A stretch of DNA of 64,000 nt from NCBI GenBank assembly GCA_021613335.1, contig JAJTWR010000269.1, positions 629,501 to 693,500 of the forward strand. Direction: 5' to 3'. Of the stretch, positions 27,607 through 38,592 are shown piece by piece; position 1 is the first letter of the stretch, and each line of letters begins with the position of its first letter. Under the pieces are notes generated by a model. It saw only the letters and a list, made by a program, of their open reading frames with translations. It did not search any database and was not told the origin of the DNA. The stretch comes from Whitmania pigra. Lineage: Eukaryota > Annelida > Clitellata > Hirudinida > Haemopidae. The position numbers and the translations under genes were made by a program.

Positions 27607-27982
27607 ATTCCCATATGCATATGAATAATCATTAACCAGTCATCCATTAATTAAGTTTGCTCAATCTTGTTTACAACACGACGATACAATACTGTATTAT
27701 TTAAGCCTGCTATTTTCAAGTATAAAAGTTTTAAAGTAATTTTTGGAAAGTTTTAAAAATTAAACCAATTTAAGTTAGATGTAACTCATTTAAAAATAGA
27801 ATTTTATATTTTTCATAATTGAGATGTTTCTTTGATGTGGTAAAGCTTAAGAATTTCACAAAATATTTAAAAGATGCAATAAATGCCAATCTAGCGTTTT
27901 TTTTTATTTTATATTTATTTCGAATCAGGCCATAAATTTTATTTGCGTAATAAAATTTTAAATGCAATATTTTAAATGCCTT

Positions 27983-28195
27983 TTAACTTCCATTAGGAGC
28001 AAGTTCGAGTTGTCTTTTCTTTCTCAGCTGAAATATACTTCTTTCGACAGATTTTACCCTGCCAACTTTAGTTGCCAATTCGCTAGCCCATGCAAATGGA
28101 TTCACTTCAGATGCCAATGCGTTCAGTTCCGATAAAAATGAGTTCAGTTCAGATGCAAATAGGAGAATCAGAAGAAATAGGACCACTGTCTTCAT
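27983..28195 (-). CDS. Short secreted peptide (cluster member, dibasic site)
   Basis: 70 residues. The start MKTVVLFLLILLFASELNSF is a signal peptide that resembles the other cluster members. An upstream in-frame ATG would precede it by nine residues; the family start is preferred. The mature part includes LRKKRQLELAPNGS, so cleavage at KKR would release a short C-terminal peptide. A TATA-like box lies at 28581-28587. The function is unknown; a peptide hormone or secreted effector is possible. Confidence 0.65.
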   Translation of the reverse strand: MKTVVLFLLILLFASELNSFLSELNALASEVNPFAWASELATKVGRVKSVERSIFQLRKKRQLELAPNGS

Positions 28196-28580
28196 CTTTC
28201 CGCTTCTTAAAAATGCCTTCAAAACTAAATGGCTATGAATATGGATTGACAGACATTGGTTTAAGTGGTGAATAGAACTAAGAATTAATGTTAGTAGTAA
28301 TAATTTTAATAAAGTTAGGAATAAGTTAATAAAGTTAAGTATTGTAACTATTATTATTTACATGTTACTCAACAAACCAATTGTTCAAGGCAATATCTTT
28401 ACACACAGAAAATTCAAGAAAATTACATAAAATAACTTACGCATTTTAATTTAATAAGACAATAAAATTGTACAACAATACTTTAAATTTATATAACTAA
28501 TTCAATCTTGAAAGATATTTTCATCAATCAACCACGAAGTGAGACAAACCTGGTTTGTGTTTATCGATGAAATCGGTCGG

Positions 28581-28587
28581 TTATATA
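28581..28587 (-). promoter_or_regulatory. TATA box of the peptide gene at 27983
   Basis: The minus strand reads CTATATAAC about 385 bp upstream of the ATG, with a possible 5' UTR intron between. It is similar to the TATATAAAC boxes of other cluster members. Confidence 0.45.
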
Positions 28588-29150
28588 GATCGTTGCTTTC
28601 GACATGTGCAAAAAGACAATTGTCTGAACAACCGTGTTGCATGTAAAATATTTGAGTGCAGTCAAATTGCAAGATCCAGTATGATTTATCTATATGTTTA
28701 GTTTAAATTAAATGCAATTTATTATATTAAATTACTTCAATTTGTTGTATATATCCAATATACTTTCTCTAATTAATACATCTTAGCATTGTTTGGATCC
28801 TTATCATTAATACTTACTAAATCTTACGGTTTCTTATGAAAAGTGACATGATTTAATGTAACAAATCGACACATACTCGATTCCCGAATTAATTCCTTGT
28901 AATCATTTGAGAATAAAATGCCCAGCGATGGTTCTTGAATGTTCTTTTTATTAAGTTTAATTAAAGCAATATTTTATTACCAAGACTCTAAGTTTTATTT
29001 TAAATAACGTTATTTCATTCAACACATGAATAGCATTTGTGAATGATTTATTGATAAAAGTCGATCATAAGCTTGAAAAGACCTCTTGAAGGTAATTAGG
29101 ATACTGACGTTCTGCTCCAAAAATTATTATTCTGCTGAGGCCTTGTATCG

Positions 29151-29435
29151 TTACCAATCTTCAAGACACGGAACAGGAGGAGGACATGGACGACATGGTT
29201 CACATAATTGAATAGGACACTCGGGACATGAGCATACAGGACAAGGACGATCAGGAGGGCAAATCGAACAAGGCCTACATGGAGGACAGGGTGGACAATC
29301 ATATCCTGTCCTCGGATAAGTGGATATAAGTTTCCTTGGCATCCGATTATTTTCAACAGGGTCGGTAGCCTGACCATGGCAGCTTGGTTGTAGAGTGCAG
29401 ACGAGGATCAAGCAAAATTGGATCATGATTTCCAT
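29151..29435 (-). CDS. Cys/Pro-rich short secreted protein
   Basis: 94 residues. A signal peptide (MIQFCLILVCTLQPSCHGQ) is followed by about 25 linker residues and a dense cysteine region of CPPCPPCRPC type: about 14 Cys, many as CxxC with intervening Pro. It is a paralogue of the protein at 30731, with which it shares CTLQP at the signal-peptide end. Pro-rich CxxC arrays suggest a disulfide-rich or metal-binding secreted protein; no known family was recognised. The overlapping frame at 29096-29377 is rejected because it lacks a signal peptide. Confidence 0.72.
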   Translation of the reverse strand: MEIMIQFCLILVCTLQPSCHGQATDPVENNRMPRKLISTYPRTGYDCPPCPPCRPCSICPPDRPCPVCSCPECPIQLCEPCRPCPPPVPCLEDW

Positions 29436-29589
29436 GTTTCTGTTTTTAAACTAGTTTAAATAGAAGACAAATTAAAAAAAACAATGAAATGTTTAATGTT
29501 CTTTTATTTAGCTTTAAAATTATGCAAAACAAGAAATTTTGAATAATCGAACTTAAAGTGAAGAAATAAATTAATTCTTTGAATGTTTG

Positions 29590-29700
29590 TTTTTATAGAA
29601 TTTTGCTATCGATTGATAAGAAATGTCGTTTGTCTTCGTAATCGTTAGTTTAACACTGTTTGCCGGCACTTAGGCGCATGTATCTAGATTTAAGTTAAAG
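29590..29700 (-). promoter_or_regulatory. TATA box and conserved upstream block of the Cys-rich gene at 29151
   Basis: A TATAAAAA box (29590-29597, minus strand) is preceded by about 100 bp closely matching 31244-31345. Shared landmarks on the plus strand are TTTTGCTATCG, ATGTCGTTT and CTTCGTAATCG. Confidence 0.6.
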
Positions 29701-30730
29701 TAACTATTATGTTTTATTTAAAGGATAAAAGTGGTTCTAAAATATTATTCTTTCCGTCCACATCCTCCCATCACATGTCTTAGATGTTAGATCTTTCAAG
29801 TTAAGACAGATGACGACGTTTTTTATTTGTTTGCAATTTTCAATTTTATCTCTTCGAGTTCATTTTAATTAATTAGCCTAACTGATTGATTAACTAATCA
29901 TCCCTTAGTTAAGTTTGTTCAATCTTGTTTGCAACAGCACTCATGTTACAACACTGTGCAGTGTAAACGTCAGCTTTATTTAAGCTTGAAAATTTCTTGT
30001 TAAATGGAAAAATGTTTGAAGTATTTGTAGAAATATTCTCAAAATTAAACTAATTCTAGTAATATGTAACTTTAATTAAATGTAACTCATTTAAAAATAA
30101 AATTTTATTTTTTATATTTTTATATTTATATTTATATTTTATTTTATATTTTATATTTCATTTCATAATTAAGACTTTTTTCTTTAATATGGTTAATCTT
30201 AAAAAATTTATATAATAAAAGCCAAACTTGGTTTTTGTAAACTTGTATTTACTTCGAATAAGTTAAAATAAATTTAAACTTCGTGGAATTTCAGATGCAA
30301 TGTGTTTAACTTAGTCAGATAATCATAACAATTTCATAAAATGTTTTAAAAGCTTCTACTGAGTTATCCTTTTAATTTCCATTGGGAGCAAAGTTCATGA
30401 CCCATGATGATTTGTTTATATTTTTTAGCTTAAATTAAATACAATTTAATGTGAATTAATTTATTGCAATAAATCAACCATGTCTCGATTCCCAATTTCA
30501 AACTTTTAAATCTGTTTGGAATAAAATGCCCAAAGATAGCTCTTTAATGTTTTTTTCTTTAATGTTTATGAATGTATTACTTTATTAACAAGTTTCTAAT
30601 TTTATTTTAAATAACATTATTTCATTCAACACATGAACATATTTTGTGAATGATTTATTGAAAAAAAATCGATCATAAACTTGAAAAGATCTCTTGACAA
30701 TTTGATCCTGATGTTCTACTTCAAAGTTCA

Positions 30731-31060
30731 TTATTTTGCTGGGACTGTAACTCTGATACTTTCGTTCCGATAAATGGAAATTGGATCTGATAGCCGGTGA
30801 CGACACGGTCTTGGAGCAGGACACACAGGACATGGAGCGCATAATTGCCTCCCGCAATCGAGGCATGCACATGGAAAGCAATATTTAGGCAAACACTCAA
30901 TACACATACCACATGCACAGTCACAAACAATATGATATTTTTGCGGTCTATCATTGGCTCGAAGACTTGAAACTTGTGTGCTAGACTCGGTGGTCTGAGC
31001 ATAATAGTTTGGTTGTAGAGTGCAGAAGAGGGTCAGGCAGCATAGGACCAGGATTTTCAT
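30731..31060 (-). CDS. Cys-rich short secreted protein, paralogue of 29151
   Basis: 109 residues. The signal peptide is MKILVLCCLTLFCTLQPNYYAQ. The middle is cysteine-rich (CDCACGMCIECLPKYCF, then CAPCPVCPAPRPC). The C-terminal 25 residues are without Cys (SIYRNESIRVTVPAK at the end). An acceptor-like TTTAAAG lies 9 bp before the ATG. It is the same gene type as 29151 but longer and less Pro-rich. Function unknown. Confidence 0.72.
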   Translation of the reverse strand: MKILVLCCLTLFCTLQPNYYAQTTESSTQVSSLRANDRPQKYHIVCDCACGMCIECLPKYCFPCACLDCGRQLCAPCPVCPAPRPCRHRLSDPISIYRNESIRVTVPAK

Positions 31061-31243
31061 GTTTCCTCCTTTAAATTAGTTTAAACAGAAGATAAATTGT
31101 AAAACGATGAAATGGTCATAGCAAACTTTTGTTTGAAATTATGATTATAAAAACAAAACAAAAAAATTATGAACAAACAAACTTCTTATTCAATCGACTA
31201 CGAAGTGCAATTTGATTAAACCAAATAATTCTCTAAAAGATCG

Positions 31244-31345
31244 TTTTTATAGATTTTTGCTATCGCTTGACAAGAGATGTCGTTTATCTTCGTAATCGCT
31301 GGTTTAACATTGCTTGACAGCACTCAGGCATGTGTATTTAATATT
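31244..31345 (-). promoter_or_regulatory. TATA box and conserved upstream block of the Cys-rich gene at 30731
   Basis: TATAAAAA at 31244-31251 (minus strand), about 185 bp from the ATG, plus the block shared with 29590-29700. The conservation exceeds that of the surrounding spacer, so it is either a recent duplicate or a constrained promoter. Confidence 0.6.
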
Positions 31346-31781
31346 AAAGTAACTAACATGTTTCATTTCAAGATAAAAAAAAAAATAACAAATATTTTAT
31401 ATTTTTGTCCACAAACCAAGAGACCTCATATACTTGCAAAGTCAGATGCCGATTTTATTTTTAGATTTTGTGTTTAATTTCCTATTCTGTTTTTTCAAAC
31501 TCATCTTAATTAATTAAGTTCAATCGTCAAATTGATTAAACAATCAACCATTGATTATGTTTACATAATCTTGTTTACAGCAACACGATATTTCAAAAAT
31601 GTTCAAAATAGGCCAGTTTTATTGGGGACACAAACTGACGCTTGAGGTACAATAATCGTAACATGAACTAGTTAAAAAAAAAACTAGTTTACAGTCTATT
31701 TTTCCAGAAATATTCGCATCACTATCAAAATCGTCGTCGTAATCGTAATCATCTCCACCACCACACAACTCTGCCCCACAG

Positions 31782-31913
31782 ACAAGAGTCTGCAGTTCCG
31801 CAAGGACTTCAGAATTCTCCACTTCGCTGGTCAAGTCACTTACTGTGTTGATGGTTTTATTGACAAGAACAGGGACACACTCTATCAGGACTTCAAAAGG
31901 CTGCTCTACAATA

Positions 31914-31914
<1 letters not shown>
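31782..31914 (+). CDS. Orphan class I myosin motor exon, plus strand
   Basis: A 133-bp segment sits between an acceptor (GCCCCACAG) and a donor (GTAATAATAA). It is fully open and reads FRKDFRILHFAGQVTYCV, then DGFIDKNRDTLYQDFKRLLYN. In class I myosins this is the motor region containing the DFRIxHYAG and GFIDKNKDTL motifs, which in MYO1D-type proteins follows the part encoded at 3900-17750. It lies on the opposite strand, 14 kb from that gene, with no companion exons found. It could be a duplicated or translocated exon, or part of a second gene with very long introns. Confidence 0.8.
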
Positions 31915-31968
<54 letters not shown>

Positions 31969-32020
31969 TAATAATAATAATAATAATAATAAGAATAATA
32001 ATAATAATAATAATAATAAT

Positions 32021-32052
<32 letters not shown>

Positions 32053-32094
32053 TAATAATAATAATAATAATATATAATAATAATAATAATAATA

Positions 32095-32126
<32 letters not shown>

Positions 32127-32146
32127 TAATAATAATAATAATAATA

Positions 32147-32204
<58 letters not shown>

Positions 32205-32205
32205 C
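31915..32205 (+). repeat. (AAT)n microsatellite
   Basis: Begins at the donor of the orphan myosin exon (GTAATAATAAT) and runs about 290 bp. Confidence 0.97.
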
Positions 32206-32224
32206 AATTAGGTTGAATTATAAC

Positions 32225-33607
32225 TATAAATTAAAAAATGATGCGGTTGGTAACTTGGTATTGATAAGTTTATTGCTATGTAAATATTTAGGACTGAATT
32301 TTTTTTTGTTTTTAATACTGCGTTTTCTTTAATAATAATTGAAAAGTTAAATAAAAATTTTAATGGTAATAAATGCTTAGGAAAATCTTTATTATTTCAT
32401 TAGCTCCGTTAATGAATAGCACAATAAATTGACCATTTAAAGTGGTTATTATCTTCCTTTTTTTAAATAAATAAATTATTGTTATTTGCAAATTAACAAA
32501 ATAATCTGCTTTTTATGCATATTTATAATAATAATATTTATTAAAATTGATTCAATGTTATGAATAATTATTAATGCTATAATATAAAAAATTCAGAATG
32601 CAAACTTAAAAATAACAAAGTAAAAAGTTAAAAATGTTAGAATAAAATTTAAAATGTTAAAACAAAGCCTAAAATGTTAAAATAAAGTGTTTATGCTTAG
32701 CGGATTGCAGGAATTAACGACTGGGTTTGGCCATTTGAGAATATCGCTTTTAAAGCTGTTTGGATAGCATCAGGATTATTGTAGTCCGACTATGGCAAAT
32801 CGTAAGAATGAACGTCGGGAGATCATACGAATGCTTATTTATGTCAGACATAATTTAAATAAAAATTTGACTAAAAACGTGAAATATTAATTAATAAATT
32901 TATACTAAAACCATTTAAAGTAGTTATTATCTTCCTCTTTTTATAATAAATAAATTATTATTATCTGCAAATTAATAAAATAATCACTAAGACATCTTAT
33001 ACTTTTATTATTTAATAATTTGTAAAACCCACTGAATGAGAGTTGATCTGTTTAGAGATTTAATGGATGGGTAATTATGGATAATTAAATACGATCAATT
33101 TAGTTACCTGGATGAAAGTGAAATATTATTTTTGAGAATTCATAACCTTTATTTTTGAGAATTTATACACAAAACTCCACAACAAAAGAGTCAAAAAAAA
33201 GTTTTAATTTTATTAGTTTAAAAAAATTAATGTCGTAGATTTGATTAAATCGTAATTTCATTTAGACATTTATTATTTTTATTGTTGTTGCTTTTAATCA
33301 TTTTGTTTTACCGCAATGACGCTCCAGCACAAAAGAAGAAAAGCAATTTTAATTCAACCTTAATTTATTTTTAAAAGTTAATATTTTTTAAGAAAAAATT
33401 AGGATTATTAAGGCTTATAATTATGCTGAAGTAATTCCATTTTTGAGCGTACTTCGTATTATTCGGTGGAGTTTGTTTATCCAATCAGCTCTGAACGTGC
33501 AGACTATCGATTTTTATAAATACAGATAACCACTAAACATAGACATAGGAAAGAAATATTTCAGAAACTTTTAATGAACAATAGCTGATAGTTGGTATTT
33601 CTGCAAT
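32225..33607 (+). repeat. Segmental duplication, copy 2 (partner 26236-27606)
   Basis: Colinear with 26236-27606. It includes the shared block CCAATCAGCTCTGAACGTGC at about 33480 and ends 15 bp before the stop of the peptide gene at 33622. Confidence 0.9.
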
Positions 33608-33621
33608 TATGGGAAACTGTT

Positions 33622-33789
33622 TCATTCCCATACTCCGACCGTTTTTGCTGATCTTTTATCAGGGCTTCCATATGGATTATCAGTAAAGGGTGGACCCTCA
33701 CCTTCGGATCCAAAAGCCCTTGCCCAAATGTAACTGCTCACTTCCACTGAGCATAAGAGAACCAATAAAAATAGAACCAGAAATTTCAT
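33622..33789 (-). CDS. Short secreted peptide (cluster member, KR site)
   Basis: 55 residues. The signal peptide is MKFLVLFLLVLLCSVEVSSY. The mature part contains Gly/Pro-rich GSEGEGPPFTDNPYGSPDKR, and cleavage after KR would release SAKTVGVWE. An acceptor-like CCCACCTGTAG lies 8 bp before the ATG, and a TATA box at 34012-34022 is about 220 bp upstream. Unknown function. Confidence 0.7.
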   Translation of the reverse strand: MKFLVLFLLVLLCSVEVSSYIWARAFGSEGEGPPFTDNPYGSPDKRSAKTVGVWE

Positions 33790-34011
33790 TCTTCTGCTAC
33801 AGGTGGGGAAACAAAACATTGATTGAAATGTAATGAAATTAAAATATAAATAAATAAATCGTATTACCTATAATGAGCTCTTCGATTTAGTGCAATGATA
33901 CAAATAATTAAGTCCAAAAAAGGATATTTAATTAACCTTTAACGATATTTCGCGGCAAACTGCCAGTGCAAATACGCGGAGTTATGCTTTGAGCATTTTT
34001 CTTTATATAAA

Positions 34012-34022
34012 CAATTTACTTC
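34012..34022 (-). promoter_or_regulatory. TATA box of the peptide gene at 33622
   Basis: TTTATATAAAG on the minus strand, about 225 bp before the ATG across a presumed 5' UTR intron. Confidence 0.5.
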
Positions 34023-34936
34023 TACTAAGTGTAAATAAATTCATCAATGTCAATGCAAATTAAGCTCTAACGCATTCCATAATTTTAAATAATTGCGATT
34101 TAGATTATGTTAGATAAATTAATAAAATGCTTGACGTTTGTTTAGCCTAGGCATGACATAGTTTTTTTTTAATAAGTATGACGTTCAGAAGATTAACAAT
34201 ATGACCAAAGCTAGCATAAACGTTCTTTCTGTTAATAATAATATTAATTTAATTACATTTAGAAGAAATTTACTTTGCATGATATTTTAAAATTAATTTG
34301 TTTTTGCGATGAAAATAATATCGACTCATTTTCGAGTTAGATAATTAATCTTGTCGTTAAATGTACGCTTGCTATCTTATCGGGTATCTTTCAAGTTCAT
34401 ATCAATCAATAATTACATCGGTTTACTGAACTAGTTCACCTCATGACAAATTGTAACACTGGACCACCAGCTACCACTAGCGGTGAATTAATAAGATTAA
34501 TCTCATTGAGTGGCAAAAGCTTTTTACCACTTCGATCGACAGTGTCAAGCAAACATTTGAAATTTAGTTATTTTGTGAGGCTATCAAAATAACATAACGC
34601 AAAATAAATTTATAGTGGGTTACAAGGAGGCTAATGTCTGTGTGAAAAAATAAATAGTGAACATATAATGATGTGTTTATGTAATTCAAGTAGGATTTTG
34701 TAAATTGCTTTTCAAGTAAAAAAGGCAAACCTTGACCCTAAAAGCCCCAGTTGAAGACTTTCCGAAAATTTTTGTTTCCGAAAATAAAATCGTCAACTAT
34801 TTTCCAAATCTCTTAAGTAATTTATTTTATGCTAAATTAAATATGAATGCAATGCGTTAAGGAATGTTTATTGAACGATAGTGATCCAACTGATCCCTCT
34901 ATAATTGCTGAAGACATGTTCATCCTCTTATTATCA

Positions 34937-36173
34937 TTAGTTCGGGTTTAGTGCAGCTGGTGATTCTTCATTTTCATCGATCGCACGACCCATTCTATGT
35001 CTGGGTATAGCCTCTTCAAAGGCACCCCGTCATAACAGCCCGGCGACAGAATAGCCCCGCCAAAACAGCCCCGTCAAAATAGCCCGGCGTCAAAATAGCT
35101 CAAGACAAAACAGCCCCGACAAAACCGCCTCAACAAAGCAGTCCCGTCGAAACAGCCCGGCGTCAAAATAGCCCAGGACGGAAAAATCCCGTCAAAATGG
35201 CCCCGTCAAAATAGCCCCGGCAAAATAGCCCGGCGACAAAATAGCCCAGGACAAAACAACCCGGCGACAAAATAGCCCGGACAAAACAGCCCCGTCAAAA
35301 CAGCCCTGTCACCAGGGTCGGACTGGCTTAAAAAACCGGCCCGGGAAATTTTATTTAACTAGTTTGATCAACTTAAACATAAGAAACACTAGAGTCTAAA
35401 ATTTCTATTCACTATTAACTATTATAACAGCTTTTTCATCGTTTCACTAGTCGATGCTAAAACATCAATGATTTCATTGTTATTGATTCTTGGAAAAGAC
35501 AAGACATCAGCATGAATGATCGTAGAATTGACTGGTTCAGAAAATTTCTTAATCTGCTCAAAACGTATTTCAATTTTGAAAACGACCTCTCACAAGCAAC
35601 TTATGATGAGGATAATGTCAACACAAATTTGTAAGCCAGATACAAATTTGAATAAGCAAGACTATGCAAATTAAACTTCTGGAGAACAATAATAACAACA
35701 AACAATACTCAAAACGGTCAAAGCATTCAATCCACTAATTTCGAATTAAATTTTGATTTAGTTTCACAACATTTTTAAAAAATACTTTGACATGGAGTTA
35801 TCATGGGGCTATTTTGTCGCCGGGTTGTTTTGTTCTAGGCTATTTTGTCGCTGGGCTATTTTGTCTGGGCTATTTTGTCAGGGCTATTTTGACGGGGCCA
35901 TTTTGACGGGGCTATTTTGTCTTGGGCTATTTTGATGCCGGGCTGTTTCGACGGGGCTATTTTGTCGGGGCGGTTTTGTCGGGGCTGTTTTGTCTTGAGC
36001 TATTTTGACGCCGGGCTATTTTGACGGGGCTGTTTTGTCGGGGCGATTCTGTCGCCGGGCTGTTATGACGGGTCACCCTCTTCAAACTCATTCACTTCAC
36101 CAACTGCCCACGTAAGTCTGCTTAGTTCCGCAGCGCAGAATAGAATCAAGAAGATTAAGACAAGAGATTTCAT
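34937..36173 (-). pseudogene. Secreted-peptide gene split by a Foldback insertion
   Basis: The ATG is at 36173-36171, with signal peptide MKSLVLIFLILFCAAELSRL. The frame is open to the element at 36077 and would stop a few codons inside it. Beyond the element (35020 downward) the same frame resumes and ends at a stop at 34937-34939, with a tail EESPAALNPN comparable to EESPAAL in the genes at 38216 and 45686. The 3' flank also matches those genes (GGAATGTTTATTGAACGATA on the plus strand). The 9-bp target duplication is a multiple of three. Confidence 0.85.
35021..36077. mobile_element. Foldback-like (MULE-type) element, copy 2
   Basis: Same structure and termini as 10085-11128. It is flanked by a perfect 9-bp duplication, CTCTTCAAA (35012-35020 and 36078-36086). 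The core is almost identical to copy 1, implying recent transposition; the arms differ by a few subunits. It sits inside a peptide-gene coding region. Confidence 0.92.
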
Positions 36174-36858
36174 CTTTCTGTTTCTGGAAATCATAGCTCA
36201 GATAAAATATTAAATATGATGAGCGACAATTCTGATAAAAGCGATGATTTCATAGGTGCTATAGCTTAATATATTTACAATATGAAGCACATACATCAGA
36301 TATATTAACAAATACAAATTGTAATAATGTGATATTAAACTATTACGCTGTTTTGTAGACAGATAGAGATTAAGAAAACTGTTTAGTGATAATACTAGTT
36401 AATGCGGTTATATAGACAAAAGCTATTGCATGTGAAGAAATATAATTTATTCTTTGTATTGGCAAACTGAACATATCGTGCAGGCAAATCATCGAGTTAA
36501 TGTTTGGTTTTCGAATGAATATTTTTTTGTATTGTGAAAAATGTATACAAATATATATGAGAATAACGTATTTTGATTTAATTCTATCTCACCAATTATC
36601 TTGGTTTAATGTAATAGATGAGAATTATTGAAATTTAATAGGAATCACTTTTTAAATTACATTAGTTTGAGATGTATTAACCATAACTTATAATTGTCGT
36701 GTGATAATGTTATAATTCATAACGCAGACTTGAACGCTCAATACAAAATGTTCATCACCTTCCGTGGATTGAGTACGGCCGTAATTTTTGTTAATGCAAC
36801 CTGCGAAGATAAATGGCATTTTGTTTTTCAAAAATGGAATCACGCAATCGCCACTGTC

Positions 36859-36866
36859 TATAAAAA
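36859..36866 (+). promoter_or_regulatory. TATA box of the peptide gene at 37004
   Basis: CTATAAAAAC about 140 bp before the ATG. It lies inside a 72-codon open frame (36694-36912) that is therefore unlikely to be a gene. Confidence 0.5.
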
Positions 36867-37003
36867 CGAATTTTCTGAATACCCAATTCGTTTAGCATAT
36901 TTCAACTGTTAAAGGTTGCTTAGCTAACTCTTTCACTTCTTAATTTAATTTTAATGTACCTGCTTTATATTTAGTCCTTTACTTACTTTTCAGAATCTGA
37001 ACA

Positions 37004-37180
37004 ATGAAAACTCTTATCATAGTACTTTTGGTCCTCTTCTGTGCAGTGGAACTGGCCAGTTTCACTTGTGCACAAGAATTCGGCCAAATTCCGGAAGAGG
37101 TTGACGTGAGCATTCAAGAGGAAGACGAAGCAGAACCTAATTTTCAGGAACGCACAGCTGAAAGTCTACTTGAAGAATGA
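37004..37180 (+). CDS. Short acidic secreted peptide (cluster member)
   Basis: 58 residues. The start MKTLIIVLLVLFCAVELASF is a signal peptide; the rest is strongly acidic, with EEVDVSIQEEDEAEPNF and ending RTAESLLEE. A CTTTTCAG acceptor followed by AATCTGAACA leads directly into the ATG. The same AATCTGRAMA leader precedes the genes at 39622 and 41111. AATAAA lies at 37236-37241. Function unknown. Confidence 0.7.
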   Translation: MKTLIIVLLVLFCAVELASFTCAQEFGQIPEEVDVSIQEEDEAEPNFQERTAESLLEE

Positions 37181-37789
37181 AAAACTATTATCTACCCTTT
37201 ATGTGGCTTAAAGTTTTAGCCAGAACATTATGTTGAATAAAGTTAGCAAGTCAATAATGTTTTCGTATTTTGATTCTAGGTCAAAATTTAAAAGATGAAT
37301 GCGTGTATAATTTAAAACGAGAAACACTCATCTTACAATCTGTATGAAATTTGCTTGCTTCAGAGCAGTATCAGCAATACTCCTATTATGAGAGATAGTA
37401 CTTAAGATTCACGATGAGAATTGACTGAAGATGTTGTGATGGTTAACGAAATTCCTATAAGTCAGGTTGATTATATTTGAGGACAATGTTGTTTTGTGAA
37501 TAATGTGCTTCAGTATTATTATCACATCGGTCTCCTTAAAACATAATAAATTAATTAATTTAAATAAGTTAAAGAGTCAGACTTATTTCATTTCTTCTAA
37601 TATTTGTAAAGAAATAAATCCTTTTTGTTTTTTATTTTACAAATATATTTTTTATTAAAGATCAAACGCAGTGTTTGAAATACATTGAACCCTTAAAATG
37701 GTTTTAAAATTATTAAAAAAAAAATAACAAGGTGTCATTCAAAGTGTCGTCAAAGCTATATTAATCAGCTACTATCGACAAGATGATTG

Positions 37790-37990
37790 CTGTTTCATGG
37801 TTGTATCACGAAGACAACATGAATGCAAGGCTTCAATAAAATTTTATTAAACAATATTGATCATCATCATCATCATTATCGTCATCATTGAACAAGTTAA
37901 GGACCATTTCATGTGGTGCTTGTTGTTTTCAGATCCTTCTCTGATCTTTTGGCAGGTTTTGCAAGTGAAGAACTTTCAGCGGAAAGTTTC
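37790..37990 (-). pseudogene. Relic of the peptide gene type at 38216
   Basis: The plus strand has GGTTTTGCAAGTGAAGAACT and the start of TTTCAGCGGAAAGTTTC, matching the C-terminal coding part of the neighbouring gene at 38216. There is also a degraded version of the 3' block (TTTATTAAACAATATTGATC). No signal-peptide part remains. Confidence 0.65.
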
Positions 37991-38215
37991 AACATTTATT
38001 CTTAAGCAGCCATTTTTTGTAATGTAATAATATAATTTATGATGAAAATATTTTTGTTTACGACAATAAAATCGCCATCAAATTTAGATGATAAATAATT
38101 TCCAAAGCTTTTATACGACTTATTTTGTGATAAAATAAATAGGAATGCAAGGCGTCAAGGAATGTTTATTGAACGATAGTGATCATTGATCCCTCTGCAA
38201 TTGTTGAAGACATTT

Positions 38216-38383
38216 TCATCCTCTCATTGTTATCGGGGGTAGTGCAGCTGGTGATTCTTCAGGTTTTGCAAATGAAGAACTTTCAGCGGAACGTTCAGTC
38301 AATTCTTGTTCTTGCTCATAAATGAAACCGTTAACTTCCACGGTGCAGAAGAGAATCAGGAGAAATAGAACCAGAGCTTTCAT
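38216..38383 (-). CDS. Short secreted peptide ending PPITMRG, copy 1
   Basis: 55 residues. The signal peptide is MKALVLFLLILFCTVEVNGF, followed by EQEQELTERSAESSSFAKPE and ESPAALPPITMRG. The mature part is identical in the copy at 45686; only a few signal-peptide residues differ. A longer open frame upstream (to 38470) crosses the presumed intron acceptor AATCTGAGCAG and is not used. A polyadenylation signal lies at 38165-38170 on the minus strand. Function unknown. Confidence 0.8.
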   Translation of the reverse strand: MKALVLFLLILFCTVEVNGFIYEQEQELTERSAESSSFAKPEESPAALPPITMRG

Positions 38384-38581
38384 TTTTTTCTGCTCAGATT
38401 GGATGACGAAATAACAATTGAAATATAAAACAGAGAAAAAAAAGTATGTTAATAAGATTATGAAAACCACAATTTATTTCAATAATATCAAGCATACTAC
38501 CTCGGACGAACCTTTTTCGGTAATTTACTGGCAAACGACAACTGTAAGAATGCTGCAACATGTAATATGCTGAACCAGTTT

Positions 38582-38592
38582 GTTTATATAAA
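38582..38592 (-). promoter_or_regulatory. TATA box of the peptide gene at 38216
   Basis: TTTATATAAAC on the minus strand, about 200 bp from the ATG. It is conserved in the inverted copy at 45493. Confidence 0.6.

Larger units (their letters stand above)
23600..27980. other. Intergenic, AT-rich
   Basis: No gene is recognised. The stretch contains (CATC)n arrays at 24482-24681 and 25238-25420, and the left copy of a segmental duplication (26236-27606). A GC-richer patch at 24740-24890 has no open frame of note. Confidence 0.6.

Noticed and set aside
29096..29377. Alternative frame over the Cys-rich gene
   Set aside because: No signal peptide; the overlapping frame starting at 29435 has both a signal peptide and the paralogous Cys pattern.
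36694..36912. 72-codon open frame before the peptide gene at 37004
   Set aside because: It contains that gene's TATA box, has no signal peptide and no similarity to cluster members.
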